A DNA stretch of 64,000 nt. It comes from Fontibacillus puldeungensis. Lineage in GTDB: Bacteria; Bacillota; Bacilli; Paenibacillales; Paenibacillaceae. The notes below the pieces were generated by a model. That model made no database searches and had not been told where the DNA came from. It worked only from the letters and a program-made list of their open reading frames with translations. Where the stretch lies: positions 124,001 to 188,000 of the forward strand of contig NZ_JBHTLM010000007.1 in the NCBI RefSeq assembly GCF_042678945.1, read 5' to 3'. This document shows positions 8,797-17,763 of this stretch, one piece after another (the stretch's first letter is position 1; every line of letters begins with the position of its first letter). The position numbers were made by a program, and so were the translations under genes.

Positions 8797-8918
8797 TATC
8801 AGCACAGACATTTAGTATCAAGCGGTTACTACCAAATAATAGTACAAATTGTTGGAAAAATTCTGTATACAAAATCACACAGACTGAAATATATGTCACT
8901 TTGAACGAATAAATATGC

Positions 8919-8953
8919 AAAAGGCAGTCGCCGAGTTTAGCTTAGCGACTGCC
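8919..8953 (-). terminator. Intrinsic terminator of the giant repeat-protein gene
   Basis: Perfect nine-base arms GGCAGTCGC and GCGACTGCC with a 13-base loop, followed on the minus strand by four T, 19 bp past the stop codon at 8972. Confidence 0.8.
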
Positions 8954-8971
8954 ATACTGTTATTCATGATT

Positions 8972-11900
8972 TTAATCCGTATTGCCAATAGCAATCCACG
9001 TTACAAAACCATAGTTGATGCTGCTTTCTTTAAGCTTTGAAATCGTAATGATCGCTGTATCTGTAGACTGCTCTCTTAACGAGGCATAGTAGGCCGAATG
9101 ATTGGTCATGGCTACGATCACATAATTAGGGGTTGGAAAAGCCTGCTCAAAACTGATTGCAATTTCTGTCGTCTCCTCATTCCGATGTATTAAAAACGCA
9201 GCCATGCCAAACTGCTGAATCGCCGGCTGGTCCTGAATCGTCTGTATCGGAGAAAATGCCAATTGCTCGGGTTTGACTGCTCCAGGTTGTATATGCCGGG
9301 ATTCGATGGCCCCTTCGGCCAAGTGCTCGCCATGAACAGCGGCTTGAGCGATGTGCTTTTCCTGCACGGAATCCGTCTGCAAGTGTTGGGGACCCACAGC
9401 TTCATAACTTAGCACATCTGCATCAACGGCCCCGTTGTGAATATGCAGTCGCTCGATAGACAGCGGCAAGATGTCTTCCCCGCTTATACCGTCTTCAGGC
9501 AACAATCCGCGATGCTGCAAATCTGCCGACAAATGCTGGACACTAACGACCTGCGGCGCGATATGGCGGGACTCAACCGCCCCTTCTGTAATATGGCGTC
9601 CCTCTACGCTGTCTGACGACAGGTGGGCGCTCAGCACTGAACTTTCGGCCAGGTGACTAGCTGTTACGGCCTCTTCCGCCAAATGACTGCTGTGCACCGA
9701 CTTCAGCTGCAGATGGTGCGGACCCACCGATGCTGCACGCAGCACTTTCCCATCCACCGACTGCTCTTGCAAATGCTCGCTCCCGATGGACGATGCCTGG
9801 ATTTCCTGACCGCTTATGCCGTCCTCGGGCAGAAGTCCATTCTGCTGCAGCTCAGCTGCCAGATGCCAAACCGAAACTGCTTGGAACCCGATATGGCGGG
9901 ACTCAATAGCCTCCTCAACAAGGTGGCTACCCTCCACGCTGTTTACAGACAGATGGGCGCTGAGTACTGAGCCTTCGACCAAATGTCGGCTTTGAACCGC
10001 GGCATCAGCCAAGTGGCTGCTGTAAACCGACTCCGGCTGCAGATGGTGCGGACCCACCGATGCTGCACGCAGCACTTTCCCATCCACTGACTGCTCCTGC
10101 AAATGCTCTCTCCCGATGGATGATGCCTGGATTTCTTGACCGCTTATGCCCCCCTCAGGCAGAAGTCCATTCTGCTGCAAACTCCCTGACAAATGATGGA
10201 TTTCAATGGCTTGCGCGCCGATATGACGGGATTCCAGTGTCTCTTCAGCGATGTGGCGACCTTCTACGCTATCATTCGAAAGGTGCTTGCTCTCCACCGC
10301 TCCTTCGGCCAAGTGATTTCTGGTGACGGACGCTTCCGCCAAGTGGCTGCCATGTACCGACCCAGGCTGCAAATGCTGCCCGCCTACCGATGCTGCCCGC
10401 AGCACTTTCCCATCCACCGACTGCTCTTGCAAATGCCCCCGCCCGATGGACGATGCCTGGATTTCTTGACCGCTTATGCCCTCCTCAGGCAGAAGTCCAT
10501 TCTGCTGCAAACTCCCTGACAAATGATAGACTTCAATCGCTTGCACGGCGATATGTCGGGATTCCAGCGTCTCTTCAGCGATGTGGCGACCTTCTACGCT
10601 ATCATTCGAAAGGTGCTTGCTCTCCACTGATCCTTCGGCCAAGTGATTGCTGGTGACGGACGTTTCCGCCAAGTGGCTGCCGTGTACTGACCTAGGCTGC
10701 AAATGCTGCCCGCCTACCGATGCTGCTCGCAGCACTGCCCCATCCACCGACTGCTCCTGCAAATGCTCCCTCCCGATGGATGATGCCTGGATTTCTTGAC
10801 CGCTTATGCCCTCCTCGGGCAGAAGTCCATTCTGCTGCAAACTCCCTGACAAATGATAGACTTCAATCGCTTGCGCGCCGATATGGCGGGATTCCAGCGT
10901 CTCTTCAGCGATGTGGCGACCTTCTACGCTATCATTTGAAAGATGCTTGCTCTCCACTGATCCTTCGGCCAACTGTTTGCTGGTGACGGACGCTTCCGCC
11001 AAGTGGCTGCCGTGTACCGATCCAGGCTGCAAATGCTGCCCGCCTACCGATGCTGCTCGCAGCACTTTCCCATCCACCGACTGCTCCTGCAAATGCTTCC
11101 GCCCGATGGACGATGCCTGGATTTCTTGACCGCTTATGCCCTCCTCAGGCAGAAGTCCATTCTGCTGCAAACTCCCCGACAAATGATGGATTTCAATGGC
11201 TTGCGCGGCAATATGGCGGGATTCCAGTGTCTCTTCAGCGATGTGGCGACCTTCTACGCTATCATTTGAAAGATGCTTGCTCTCCACTGATCCTTCGGCC
11301 AACTGTTTGCTGGTGACGGACGCTTCCGCCAAGTGGCTGCCGTGTACCGACCCAGGCTGCAAATGCTGCCCGCCTACCGTTGCTACTCGCAACACCGCCC
11401 CATCCACCGACTGCTCCTGCAAATGCTCTCTCCCGATGGACGATGCCTGGATTTCTTGACCGCTTATGCCCTCCTCAGGCAGAAGTCCATTCTGCCGCAA
11501 ACTCCCCGACAAATGATAGGCATCAATCGTTTTTGGGGCAATATGGCGGGATTCCAGCGTCTCTTTAGCGATGTGGCGACCTTCTATGCTATCGTTCGAA
11601 AGGTGCTTGCTCTCCACTGATCCTTCGGCCAAGTGATTGCTGGTGACGGATGCTTCCGCCAAGTGGCTGCCATGTACCGATCCAGGCTGCAAATGCTGCC
11701 CGCCTACCGATGCTGCTCGCAGCACTTTCCCATCCACCGACTGCTCTTGCAAATGCTCTCTCCCGATGGACGATGGTTGTAAATCATCGCTGCTGACCCC
11801 TGTTTCAGGCAATAAACCGTTCTGCTGCAAACTCGCTGACAAATGATAGACTTCAATGGCTTGCGCGCCGATATGGCGGGATTCCAGCGTTTCTTCAGCG

Positions 11901-14900
11901 ATGTGGCGACCTTCTACGCTATCATTCGAAAGGTGCTTGCTCTCCACTAATCCTTCGGCCAAGTGATTGCTGGTGACGGACGCTTCCGCCAAGTGGCTGC
12001 CGTGTACCGACCCAGGCTGCAAATGCTGCTTGCCGACCGATGCTGCACGTAGCACTTTCCCATCCACCGACTGCTCTTGCAAATGCCCCCGCCCGATGGA
12101 CGATGCCTGGATTTCTTGACCGCTTATGCCCTCCTCAGGCAGAAGTCCATTCTGCTGCAAACTCCCTGACAAATGATGGATTTCAATCGCTTGCGCGGCG
12201 ATATGGCGGGATTCCAGTGTCTCTTCAGCGATGTGGCGACCTTCTACGCTATCATTCGAAAGGTGCTTGCTCTCCACTGATCCTTCGGCCAACTGATTGC
12301 TGGTGACGGACGCCTCCGCCAAGTGGCTGCCGTGTACCGACCCAGGCTGCAAATGCTGCCCGCCTACCGATGCTGCTCGCAGCACTGCCCCATCCACCGA
12401 CTGCTCCTGCAAATGCTCACGACCGATGGACGATGGTTGGATTTCTTGACCGCTTATGCCGTCCTCAGGCAGAAGTCCATTCTGCTGCAAACTCCCCGAC
12501 AAATGATGGATTTCAATCGCTTGCGCGGCGATATGGCGGGATTCCAGCGTCTCTTCAGCGATGTGGCGACCTTCTACACTATCATTCGAAAGATGCTTAC
12601 TCTCCACTGATCCTTCGGCCAACTGATTGCTGGTGACGGACGCTTCCGCCAAGTGGCTACCGTGTACCGACCCAGGCTGCAAATGCTGCCCGCCTACCGA
12701 TGCTGCCCGCAGCACTTTCCCATCCACCGACTGCTCTTGCAAATGCTCCCGCCCGATGGACGATGGCTGGATTTCTTGACCGCTTATGCCGTCCTCAGGC
12801 AGAAGTCCGTTCTGATGCAAACTCCCCGACAAATGATAGGCTTCAATCGTTTTGGGGGCAATATGGCGGGATTCCAGCGTCTCTCCAGCGATGTGGCGAC
12901 CTTCTACGCTACCATTTGAAAGGTGTTTGCTCTCCACTGAACCTTCGGCCAAGTGATTGCTGGTGACGGACGTTTCCGCCAAGTGGCTGCCGTGTACTGA
13001 CCTAGGCTGCAAATGCTGCCCACCTACCGATGCTGCCCGCAGCACTTTCCCATCCACCGACTGCTCCTGCAAATGCTCCCGCCCGATGGACGATGGCTGG
13101 ATATCCTCACTGTCAACCCCCGTTTCAGGCAATAAACCGTTCTGCTGCAAACTTGCCGACAAATGGTGGATTTCAATCGTTTTTGGGGCAATATGGCTGG
13201 ATTTCAGCGTCCCTTCGGCGATGTGGCGCCCCTCTACGCTTTCGGCAGAGAGGTGATAGCCTTCCACCGCTCCTTCGGCAAGGTGGCTGCGGGTGACGGC
13301 CGCTTCCGCCAAGTGGTTGCTGTATACGGACTGCGGCCGCAAATGATGTGGACCTACCGCTGCCTTCTTCAGCACTTTCCCATCCACCGACTGCTCCTGC
13401 AAATGTTCACGCCCGATGGATGATGGCTGTATATCCTCACCGCTAATGCCTTTCTCAGGAAGCAGGCCGCTTTCCTGGAGTTCGGCTGCCAGGTGACGGA
13501 CCGAAACCGCCTGGAACCCGATATGGCGGGATTCCAGTGTCCCTTCGGCGATGTGGCGTCCTTCGATGCTTTCCTTCGCTAGATGGTCGCCCCTCACTAC
13601 GCCTTCAGTCAGGTGTCTTCCTATGATAGCGGCATCAGCCAAATGGCCGCTATGCACCGATTGCGGCTGCAAATGCTGCGGACCTACCGCTTCACGCCGG
13701 ATTACCTCTCGGTCCACGGACTGCTCTTGCAAATGCTCACGGCCGATGGTGGAAGGCCGTATATCCTCACCGGTAATGCCATCTTCAGGCAGCAGCCCAT
13801 TCTTCTGCAGCTCCGTCGACAGGTGCCAGGACGAAATCGCCTGGAACCCGATATGGCGGGATTCCAGCATCCCATCGGCAATATGCCGTCCCAAGATACT
13901 TTCCTTCTCCAAATGGTGGCTTTCCACGGCACCATCGGCCAGGTGAATGCTGGTGACGGCCGCTACTGACAAGTGGCTGCTGTCTACCGACTGCGGCTGC
14001 AAATGCTGCCCGCCTACCGATGATGTCCGCAGCACTTCCCCATCCACGGATTGCTCTTGCAAATGCTCTCGTCCGATGGATAATGGCTGTATATCCACAC
14101 TGCCAATCCCAACTTCGGGCAATAAACCGCTCTGCTGCAGATTCATGGACAAATGGTTCAGTTCAATCGTGTTCGGAGCAATATGGCGGGACTCCAGCGC
14201 CGCTTCCGCGACATGCCGGCCCTTTATGATGCCGTCAGCTAGGTGTCTTCCTTCCACGGAGCCATCGGCCAGTTTTTCCTTCGTGACTGCACCATCTTGC
14301 AGCCCCCGCTGCGCCACGGCACCATCAGCCAAATGCCCTTCTTCTACCGCTTTGGCCTGCAAATGGCTCGGAGCGACTACTGCCGGGGCAAGATGCTCCG
14401 ACTGCACTGCACCCGTGGCAAGGCTCTCCGGCTGAACGGAGCCAGGCGACAAGTGCCAAGCCTGCAAGGAATGCGGGGCTATTTTGGAGGAAGTGATACT
14501 TCCCTCGGCCAGCTTGGGTGTGGTAACCGCCAGGTCACCCAGTTTATCGGTGGTGACGCTTTCCGGCGAAAGCTTCAAGGATGTTACAGCGTAATCCTGG
14601 AGATGGGGAGAGAAGACAACCCCGGCTCCTAAGTGATCCTCTCGAATCAAACCGGTCTGAAGCAGGCTACCGTCGATGCTGTTCTTCGCCAGGTGCGATC
14701 CCTCGACCGAGCCTTTAGCCAAATGTACGGACGATATCTGCTGCGGTGCAATTGCTGACCCGGTCACCGCGCCGGGCTCAATAGCACGGCTTGTAACGCT
14801 TCCGGCAGCCAGCTTATCGCTGGTGACGCTATCCTGCTGCAAATGCTTGGAAGCAATCGCCGCTTCGGCAAGATGTTGCCCGTTGACTTCGCCGCCGGCT

Positions 14901-16288
14901 ATTTTCCCTCCCGTAACCGATCCATTCGCAAGATGCCACTCTTGAATCATTTCCGGCAAAAGATGCTCGCCCGATATCGATGCGGGTGCCAGATGAGAGC
15001 CCGTAACGGACTCCGGCGCAAGCTGCGCGGACTGAACCGCGGATTTGGCCAAATGGCGGGTTAATACCGCTTCATCCGCGATCTTTCCCGGCAAGATACT
15101 CTGATCAGCGATTTTGGAGGAGGTGACTGCCTGTTCTACAATTTGTGGCGTTCCTACGGATTGATCACTTAGTTTTGAAGAGAGGATCGATTTGTCCGCA
15201 AAATGCCGGCCCTTAATTTCGCCATCGGCAATATGCTCTTGCCCGATGCTTTCCGGCTGAATGTGGACCTTTTCAACCGCACCTGGAGCAATATGACGGG
15301 TCTGAACCGCCCCGTCTCCGATATGCGAGTGCGAGATGCTCCCTTCCTGCAGATGTTTTGCCCCAACACTTGAGAAAGCGAGCAAATCTTGACCTATCAG
15401 TCCGGGGGCCAGATGACGGAGCGATATCGCGTTTTCGGCTAAATGATGGCTCCCTACGGCCCCTTCCCGCAGCTTCTCCCCGGTCACCGCGCCGTCGCGG
15501 AGCTTGGATGTCGTCACGGAATCGTCGGTAAGCTTCGAGTTGTCTACCGCTCCGTTTGCAAGATTGACGGAACGGATCGTACCGCTGCGGATTTTCTCTG
15601 ACGTGACCGACTGATCCTGCATAAGCTCCGTCGTCACGATCCACTCGCTTAAATGGCGGCGCTGGATCGATCCGTCCGCCAGCTTTTCCCCGGCGATGAC
15701 CCGGTCGGCCAGCTTCTCTGACGTAACGCTGCCGTCAGTCAGCTTCTCACCGCCGATGGTGCGATCCTTGATCATCCGGCCCTCGATCGATCCGTCAACC
15801 ACATGGCTTCCCGTGATGGACAGAGGAGCAATTTTCCCTGCGGTTATAGCCCCGTCAGCGATCTTAATGTTTTCGATCGCATAATCCGCGATCCATGCCG
15901 TATCGATGCTTCCCTGCTTCAGCCGAGAGGCGTCGATTGTAAACGGAGCTATTTTTTCTCCGGTAACTGCCGCGTCCATGAGGTCATCGGTATATATGAT
16001 TCCTTGAACCGGCTTGGGTCCAGATTTTTCAACAATAGTTTCCTGCAGGACATGTTCTCTGAACTGTTCCAGGACCTCCTCTTCTCCCATTTCTGCAGTT
16101 GGTACAGCTTCTTCCGGAACCGGATCGGACAAAACAGATGAGGTTTGGTGAATTTGAATCTCCTTATCCTCCGCATGCCGCTCAGCTTTCCTGTCATCCA
16201 ACATTTTCAATTCATTCACATCCGGATTATCGACATAATAAAGCGTTTTTCTCGGTTTACCGGATTTCGTGGGTCTGAATTTTTTCAA
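8972..16288 (-). CDS. Giant decapeptide-repeat protein with C-terminal H-type-lectin-like domain
   Basis: A 2438-residue protein with no signal peptide or membrane helix. Residues 1-100 are charged and non-repetitive. From about 105 to 2350 there are some 220 decapeptides of the type G-S-V-T-S-x-H/K-L-A-D/E. The first part varies and uses Lys (SEKLADGSVT), as in phage tail fibres; later units mostly have His (SHLAEASVTSNHLAEGSV). Ten decapeptides plus a GLLPE linker form a 110-residue super-unit present about 15 times, many nearly identical. The last 80 residues (FPTPNYVIVAMTNHS...WIAIG) resemble the H-type lectin fold of tail fibres. Start is TTG at 16288 with AAGGAGAG upstream. A sigma-K-type promoter precedes it, so a spore-surface fibre is my favoured inference. 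No gene name is recognised. Confidence 0.8.
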   Translation of the reverse strand: MKKFRPTKSGKPRKTLYYVDNPDVNELKMLDDRKAERHAEDKEIQIHQTSSVLSDPVPEEAVPTAEMGEEEVLEQFREHVLQETIVEKSGPKPVQGIIYTDDLMDAAVTGEKIAPFTIDASRLKQGSIDTAWIADYAIENIKIADGAITAGKIAPLSITGSHVVDGSIEGRMIKDRTIGGEKLTDGSVTSEKLADRVIAGEKLADGSIQRRHLSEWIVTTELMQDQSVTSEKIRSGTIRSVNLANGAVDNSKLTDDSVTTSKLRDGAVTGEKLREGAVGSHHLAENAISLRHLAPGLIGQDLLAFSSVGAKHLQEGSISHSHIGDGAVQTRHIAPGAVEKVHIQPESIGQEHIADGEIKGRHFADKSILSSKLSDQSVGTPQIVEQAVTSSKIADQSILPGKIADEAVLTRHLAKSAVQSAQLAPESVTGSHLAPASISGEHLLPEMIQEWHLANGSVTGGKIAGGEVNGQHLAEAAIASKHLQQDSVTSDKLAAGSVTSRAIEPGAVTGSAIAPQQISSVHLAKGSVEGSHLAKNSIDGSLLQTGLIREDHLGAGVVFSPHLQDYAVTSLKLSPESVTTDKLGDLAVTTPKLAEGSITSSKIAPHSLQAWHLSPGSVQPESLATGAVQSEHLAPAVVAPSHLQAKAVEEGHLADGAVAQRGLQDGAVTKEKLADGSVEGRHLADGIIKGRHVAEAALESRHIAPNTIELNHLSMNLQQSGLLPEVGIGSVDIQPLSIGREHLQEQSVDGEVLRTSSVGGQHLQPQSVDSSHLSVAAVTSIHLADGAVESHHLEKESILGRHIADGMLESRHIGFQAISSWHLSTELQKNGLLPEDGITGEDIRPSTIGREHLQEQSVDREVIRREAVGPQHLQPQSVHSGHLADAAIIGRHLTEGVVRGDHLAKESIEGRHIAEGTLESRHIGFQAVSVRHLAAELQESGLLPEKGISGEDIQPSSIGREHLQEQSVDGKVLKKAAVGPHHLRPQSVYSNHLAEAAVTRSHLAEGAVEGYHLSAESVEGRHIAEGTLKSSHIAPKTIEIHHLSASLQQNGLLPETGVDSEDIQPSSIGREHLQEQSVDGKVLRAASVGGQHLQPRSVHGSHLAETSVTSNHLAEGSVESKHLSNGSVEGRHIAGETLESRHIAPKTIEAYHLSGSLHQNGLLPEDGISGQEIQPSSIGREHLQEQSVDGKVLRAASVGGQHLQPGSVHGSHLAEASVTSNQLAEGSVESKHLSNDSVEGRHIAEETLESRHIAAQAIEIHHLSGSLQQNGLLPEDGISGQEIQPSSIGREHLQEQSVDGAVLRAASVGGQHLQPGSVHGSHLAEASVTSNQLAEGSVESKHLSNDSVEGRHIAEETLESRHIAAQAIEIHHLSGSLQQNGLLPEEGISGQEIQASSIGRGHLQEQSVDGKVLRAASVGKQHLQPGSVHGSHLAEASVTSNHLAEGLVESKHLSNDSVEGRHIAEETLESRHIGAQAIEVYHLSASLQQNGLLPETGVSSDDLQPSSIGREHLQEQSVDGKVLRAASVGGQHLQPGSVHGSHLAEASVTSNHLAEGSVESKHLSNDSIEGRHIAKETLESRHIAPKTIDAYHLSGSLRQNGLLPEEGISGQEIQASSIGREHLQEQSVDGAVLRVATVGGQHLQPGSVHGSHLAEASVTSKQLAEGSVESKHLSNDSVEGRHIAEETLESRHIAAQAIEIHHLSGSLQQNGLLPEEGISGQEIQASSIGRKHLQEQSVDGKVLRAASVGGQHLQPGSVHGSHLAEASVTSKQLAEGSVESKHLSNDSVEGRHIAEETLESRHIGAQAIEVYHLSGSLQQNGLLPEEGISGQEIQASSIGREHLQEQSVDGAVLRAASVGGQHLQPRSVHGSHLAETSVTSNHLAEGSVESKHLSNDSVEGRHIAEETLESRHIAVQAIEVYHLSGSLQQNGLLPEEGISGQEIQASSIGRGHLQEQSVDGKVLRAASVGGQHLQPGSVHGSHLAEASVTRNHLAEGAVESKHLSNDSVEGRHIAEETLESRHIGAQAIEIHHLSGSLQQNGLLPEGGISGQEIQASSIGREHLQEQSVDGKVLRAASVGPHHLQPESVYSSHLADAAVQSRHLVEGSVLSAHLSVNSVEGSHLVEEAIESRHIGFQAVSVWHLAAELQQNGLLPEDGISGQEIQASSIGSEHLQEQSVDGKVLRAASVGPHHLQLKSVHSSHLAEEAVTASHLAESSVLSAHLSSDSVEGRHITEGAVESRHIAPQVVSVQHLSADLQHRGLLPEDGISGEDILPLSIERLHIHNGAVDADVLSYEAVGPQHLQTDSVQEKHIAQAAVHGEHLAEGAIESRHIQPGAVKPEQLAFSPIQTIQDQPAIQQFGMAAFLIHRNEETTEIAISFEQAFPTPNYVIVAMTNHSAYYASLREQSTDTAIITISKLKESSINYGFVTWIAIGNTD
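9480..14150 (-). repeat. About 15 tandem 330-bp repeats inside the giant gene
   Basis: Each unit encodes 110 residues and is marked by the linker GLLPE followed about 15 residues later by SIGREHLQEQ. The linker recurs at 330-bp spacing from about 14130 down to 9495. Units in the middle (about 10000-13100) differ by only a few bases, while those at both ends are more divergent. This pattern fits unequal crossing-over or gene conversion. Confidence 0.9.
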
Positions 16289-16305
16289 AGTCCGCTCTCT
16301 CCTTT

Positions 16306-16329
16306 ACCAAAAAGATGATCGTCTTTGGT
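16306..16329. promoter_or_regulatory. Imperfect palindrome over the giant gene's predicted start site
   Basis: ACCAAA and TTTGGT arms with partial inner pairing (AAGA/TCTT) lie between the putative -10 box and the ribosome binding site. It could be an operator or a 5' mRNA hairpin. There is no T-run in either direction to make it a terminator. Confidence 0.35.
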
Positions 16330-16356
16330 ATCATATGCGGAGAGTTAGGCACTTGT
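16329..16356 (-). promoter_or_regulatory. Sigma-K-type promoter of the giant repeat-protein gene
   Basis: On the minus strand AC (16356-16355) is followed by exactly 17 bases and CATATGATA (16337-16329), matching the known B. subtilis sigma-K consensus AC-N17-CATANNNTA at every fixed position. The predicted start near 16322 leaves a leader of about 34 bases with AAGGAGAG before the TTG. Spacing and position are right; in vivo use is untested. Confidence 0.6.
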
Positions 16357-16502
16357 CACAGAAGCCGATAGGAAGCCAGGAGCTTGGTCTATTCTTAAAA
16401 GTAGAAGAAAAGATATATTTTTTTACCGTTTTTGGACCGCCTCTTCAGCGTTACAATAGCGTTGCAGCAAAATACATACACCTGACCTGGAGGCAATTCA
16501 TC

Positions 16503-17726
16503 ATGGAAACGGAACTATCGGTAATAAAACCAGCTTCAAAAATAAGGCACAACCGCTCGTTCATGATCATTCTCTCAAGCGTGCTGCTTTTGGCTTTTGG
16601 CAATAAACTCTACGAAATTATTCTCCCTTTAATGATGTACGACATCACCCACTCCTCTGTCGCGATGTCCAGCATGAAAACAGCCGAGCTGCTGCCGAAT
16701 TTTTTCTTTGCGATTTTTATCGGCGTATTCGTCGACCGGGTAAATAAAAAACACTGGGTGCTTTGGATGATCGGATTACAGGCCCTGCTCCTCCTGCTGT
16801 TTGTTTATTTATTTCGAGCAGAGGTCCATATACTCCCCGTCTATTACGCGATTGGCTTCGTGCTGATGACGCTAAATTACGGATATTTCAATGCCCAGGT
16901 CAGCCTGACCAAGCTAAGCGTCCCCAACCGCCAGCTAACGGAAGCCAATACCAAGCTGTCCTTTGCAGAGACGATCGTCGGCATTATGGGCCCGGCTTTG
17001 TCCGGCTTGATCCTTATGCTCTCTGACATATCGGACGGACTCTTGATCACTTCACTATGCTATCTGATCGTGATGGGGCTGTTTACACAGTTAAAGCTAG
17101 CTCAAGAGAACCGCACAGGGCCAAGGAACAGATTTATGGCGGAGTTTCTCGAAGGCTGGAAGGCGTTTTGGCAAAATAAGCTGCTCATGACGATGACTGT
17201 GTTTGTCATCTTTCTCAACTGTACCTCCACCGTGATCAGCACCACCGTTATTTTTTTCGCCAAGGACACCATGCACTTGTCCTCTTCCACCTTGGCCATA
17301 GTCCTGTCGGTCTCCGGTGTTGGGGGACTAGCAGGAAGTATGATATTAAACCGGCTGAGGCAGGCGTGGGGGTTAGGTAAAGTGTACGGCGCCACTATTT
17401 TGCTTAACGGGCTAGCGTACTTACTGCTTTTTTATACCCATCATTTACCGCTGCTTATCACAGCCTTGCTGCTGACCGGGTTTTCTTCCACCCTAAACAG
17501 CATTTGCGTTTACTGCGTTCGTTTGGAACAGACGCCCGCTCATCTGATGGGTAGGATCACCGGCATCACCGGGACATGCTTTCGCGTCGGTATGCCCATC
17601 GCTGTATATGCTTCTGGATGGGTTATAGCTTGGTGGGGAACGCCGGTGATCTTTATTTCATGCGCCGTTATGAACGTCTTGTTGTTCCTAATATTCCTGC
17701 CTACTCGTTTACGAATGGTACATTAA
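16503..17726 (+). CDS. Major facilitator superfamily transporter
   Basis: A 407-residue membrane transporter with about 12 hydrophobic helices, of the MFS_3/drug-or-siderophore-exporter type. The family loop after helix 2 reads GVFVDRVNKKHWV, close to the G-x-x-x-D-R motif. The frame is open from 16269, but the ATG at 16503 was chosen because TGGAGG lies 9 bp upstream and the first helix follows about 20 residues later (FMIILSSVLLLAFG). Divergent from the giant repeat gene with 214 bp between the two starts. No substrate can be inferred. Confidence 0.88.
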   Translation: METELSVIKPASKIRHNRSFMIILSSVLLLAFGNKLYEIILPLMMYDITHSSVAMSSMKTAELLPNFFFAIFIGVFVDRVNKKHWVLWMIGLQALLLLLFVYLFRAEVHILPVYYAIGFVLMTLNYGYFNAQVSLTKLSVPNRQLTEANTKLSFAETIVGIMGPALSGLILMLSDISDGLLITSLCYLIVMGLFTQLKLAQENRTGPRNRFMAEFLEGWKAFWQNKLLMTMTVFVIFLNCTSTVISTTVIFFAKDTMHLSSSTLAIVLSVSGVGGLAGSMILNRLRQAWGLGKVYGATILLNGLAYLLLFYTHHLPLLITALLLTGFSSTLNSICVYCVRLEQTPAHLMGRITGITGTCFRVGMPIAVYASGWVIAWWGTPVIFISCAVMNVLLFLIFLPTRLRMVH

Positions 17727-17763
17727 TTTAGCGTTTGCCCGAAAATCATATAACACGGTAAGC

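Larger units (their letters stand above)
8637..8971 (-). other. Leader and promoter region of the small secreted gene
   Basis: Between the giant gene's stop (8972) and the small secreted gene. It contains the giant gene's terminator (8919-8953), a CRP/FNR-like box (8781-8796) and about 170 bp of leader with blocks shared with the 7924-8110 region. TTGATA-N17-TATGTG on the minus strand is a possible promoter overlapping the box. No protein-coding stretch with a ribosome binding site was seen. Confidence 0.5.

Noticed and set aside
7924..8904. c-di-AMP (ydaO) riboswitch in the secreted-gene leaders
   Set aside because: GGGGACC and GACAGCT segments recall it, but GGGGTGAATC and the correct order of conserved blocks are missing.
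8722..8904. 60-codon plus-strand frame upstream of the small secreted gene
   Set aside because: Covers the promoter and leader region on the other strand and has no ribosome binding site.
9480..14150. CRISPR-like regular repeats
   Set aside because: The period is 330 bp, in frame with one protein, with no unique spacers between short repeats.
9471..14945. Many plus-strand reading frames of 60-160 codons across the giant gene
   Set aside because: They recur every 330 bp because they are antisense to the repeat units, lack ribosome binding sites, and encode Cys/Pro/Arg-rich non-proteins.
8972..16288. Prophage tail-fibre gene
   Set aside because: Repeat type and tip resemble tail fibres, but no baseplate, tail, holin or integrase gene is nearby and the promoter is of sporulation type.
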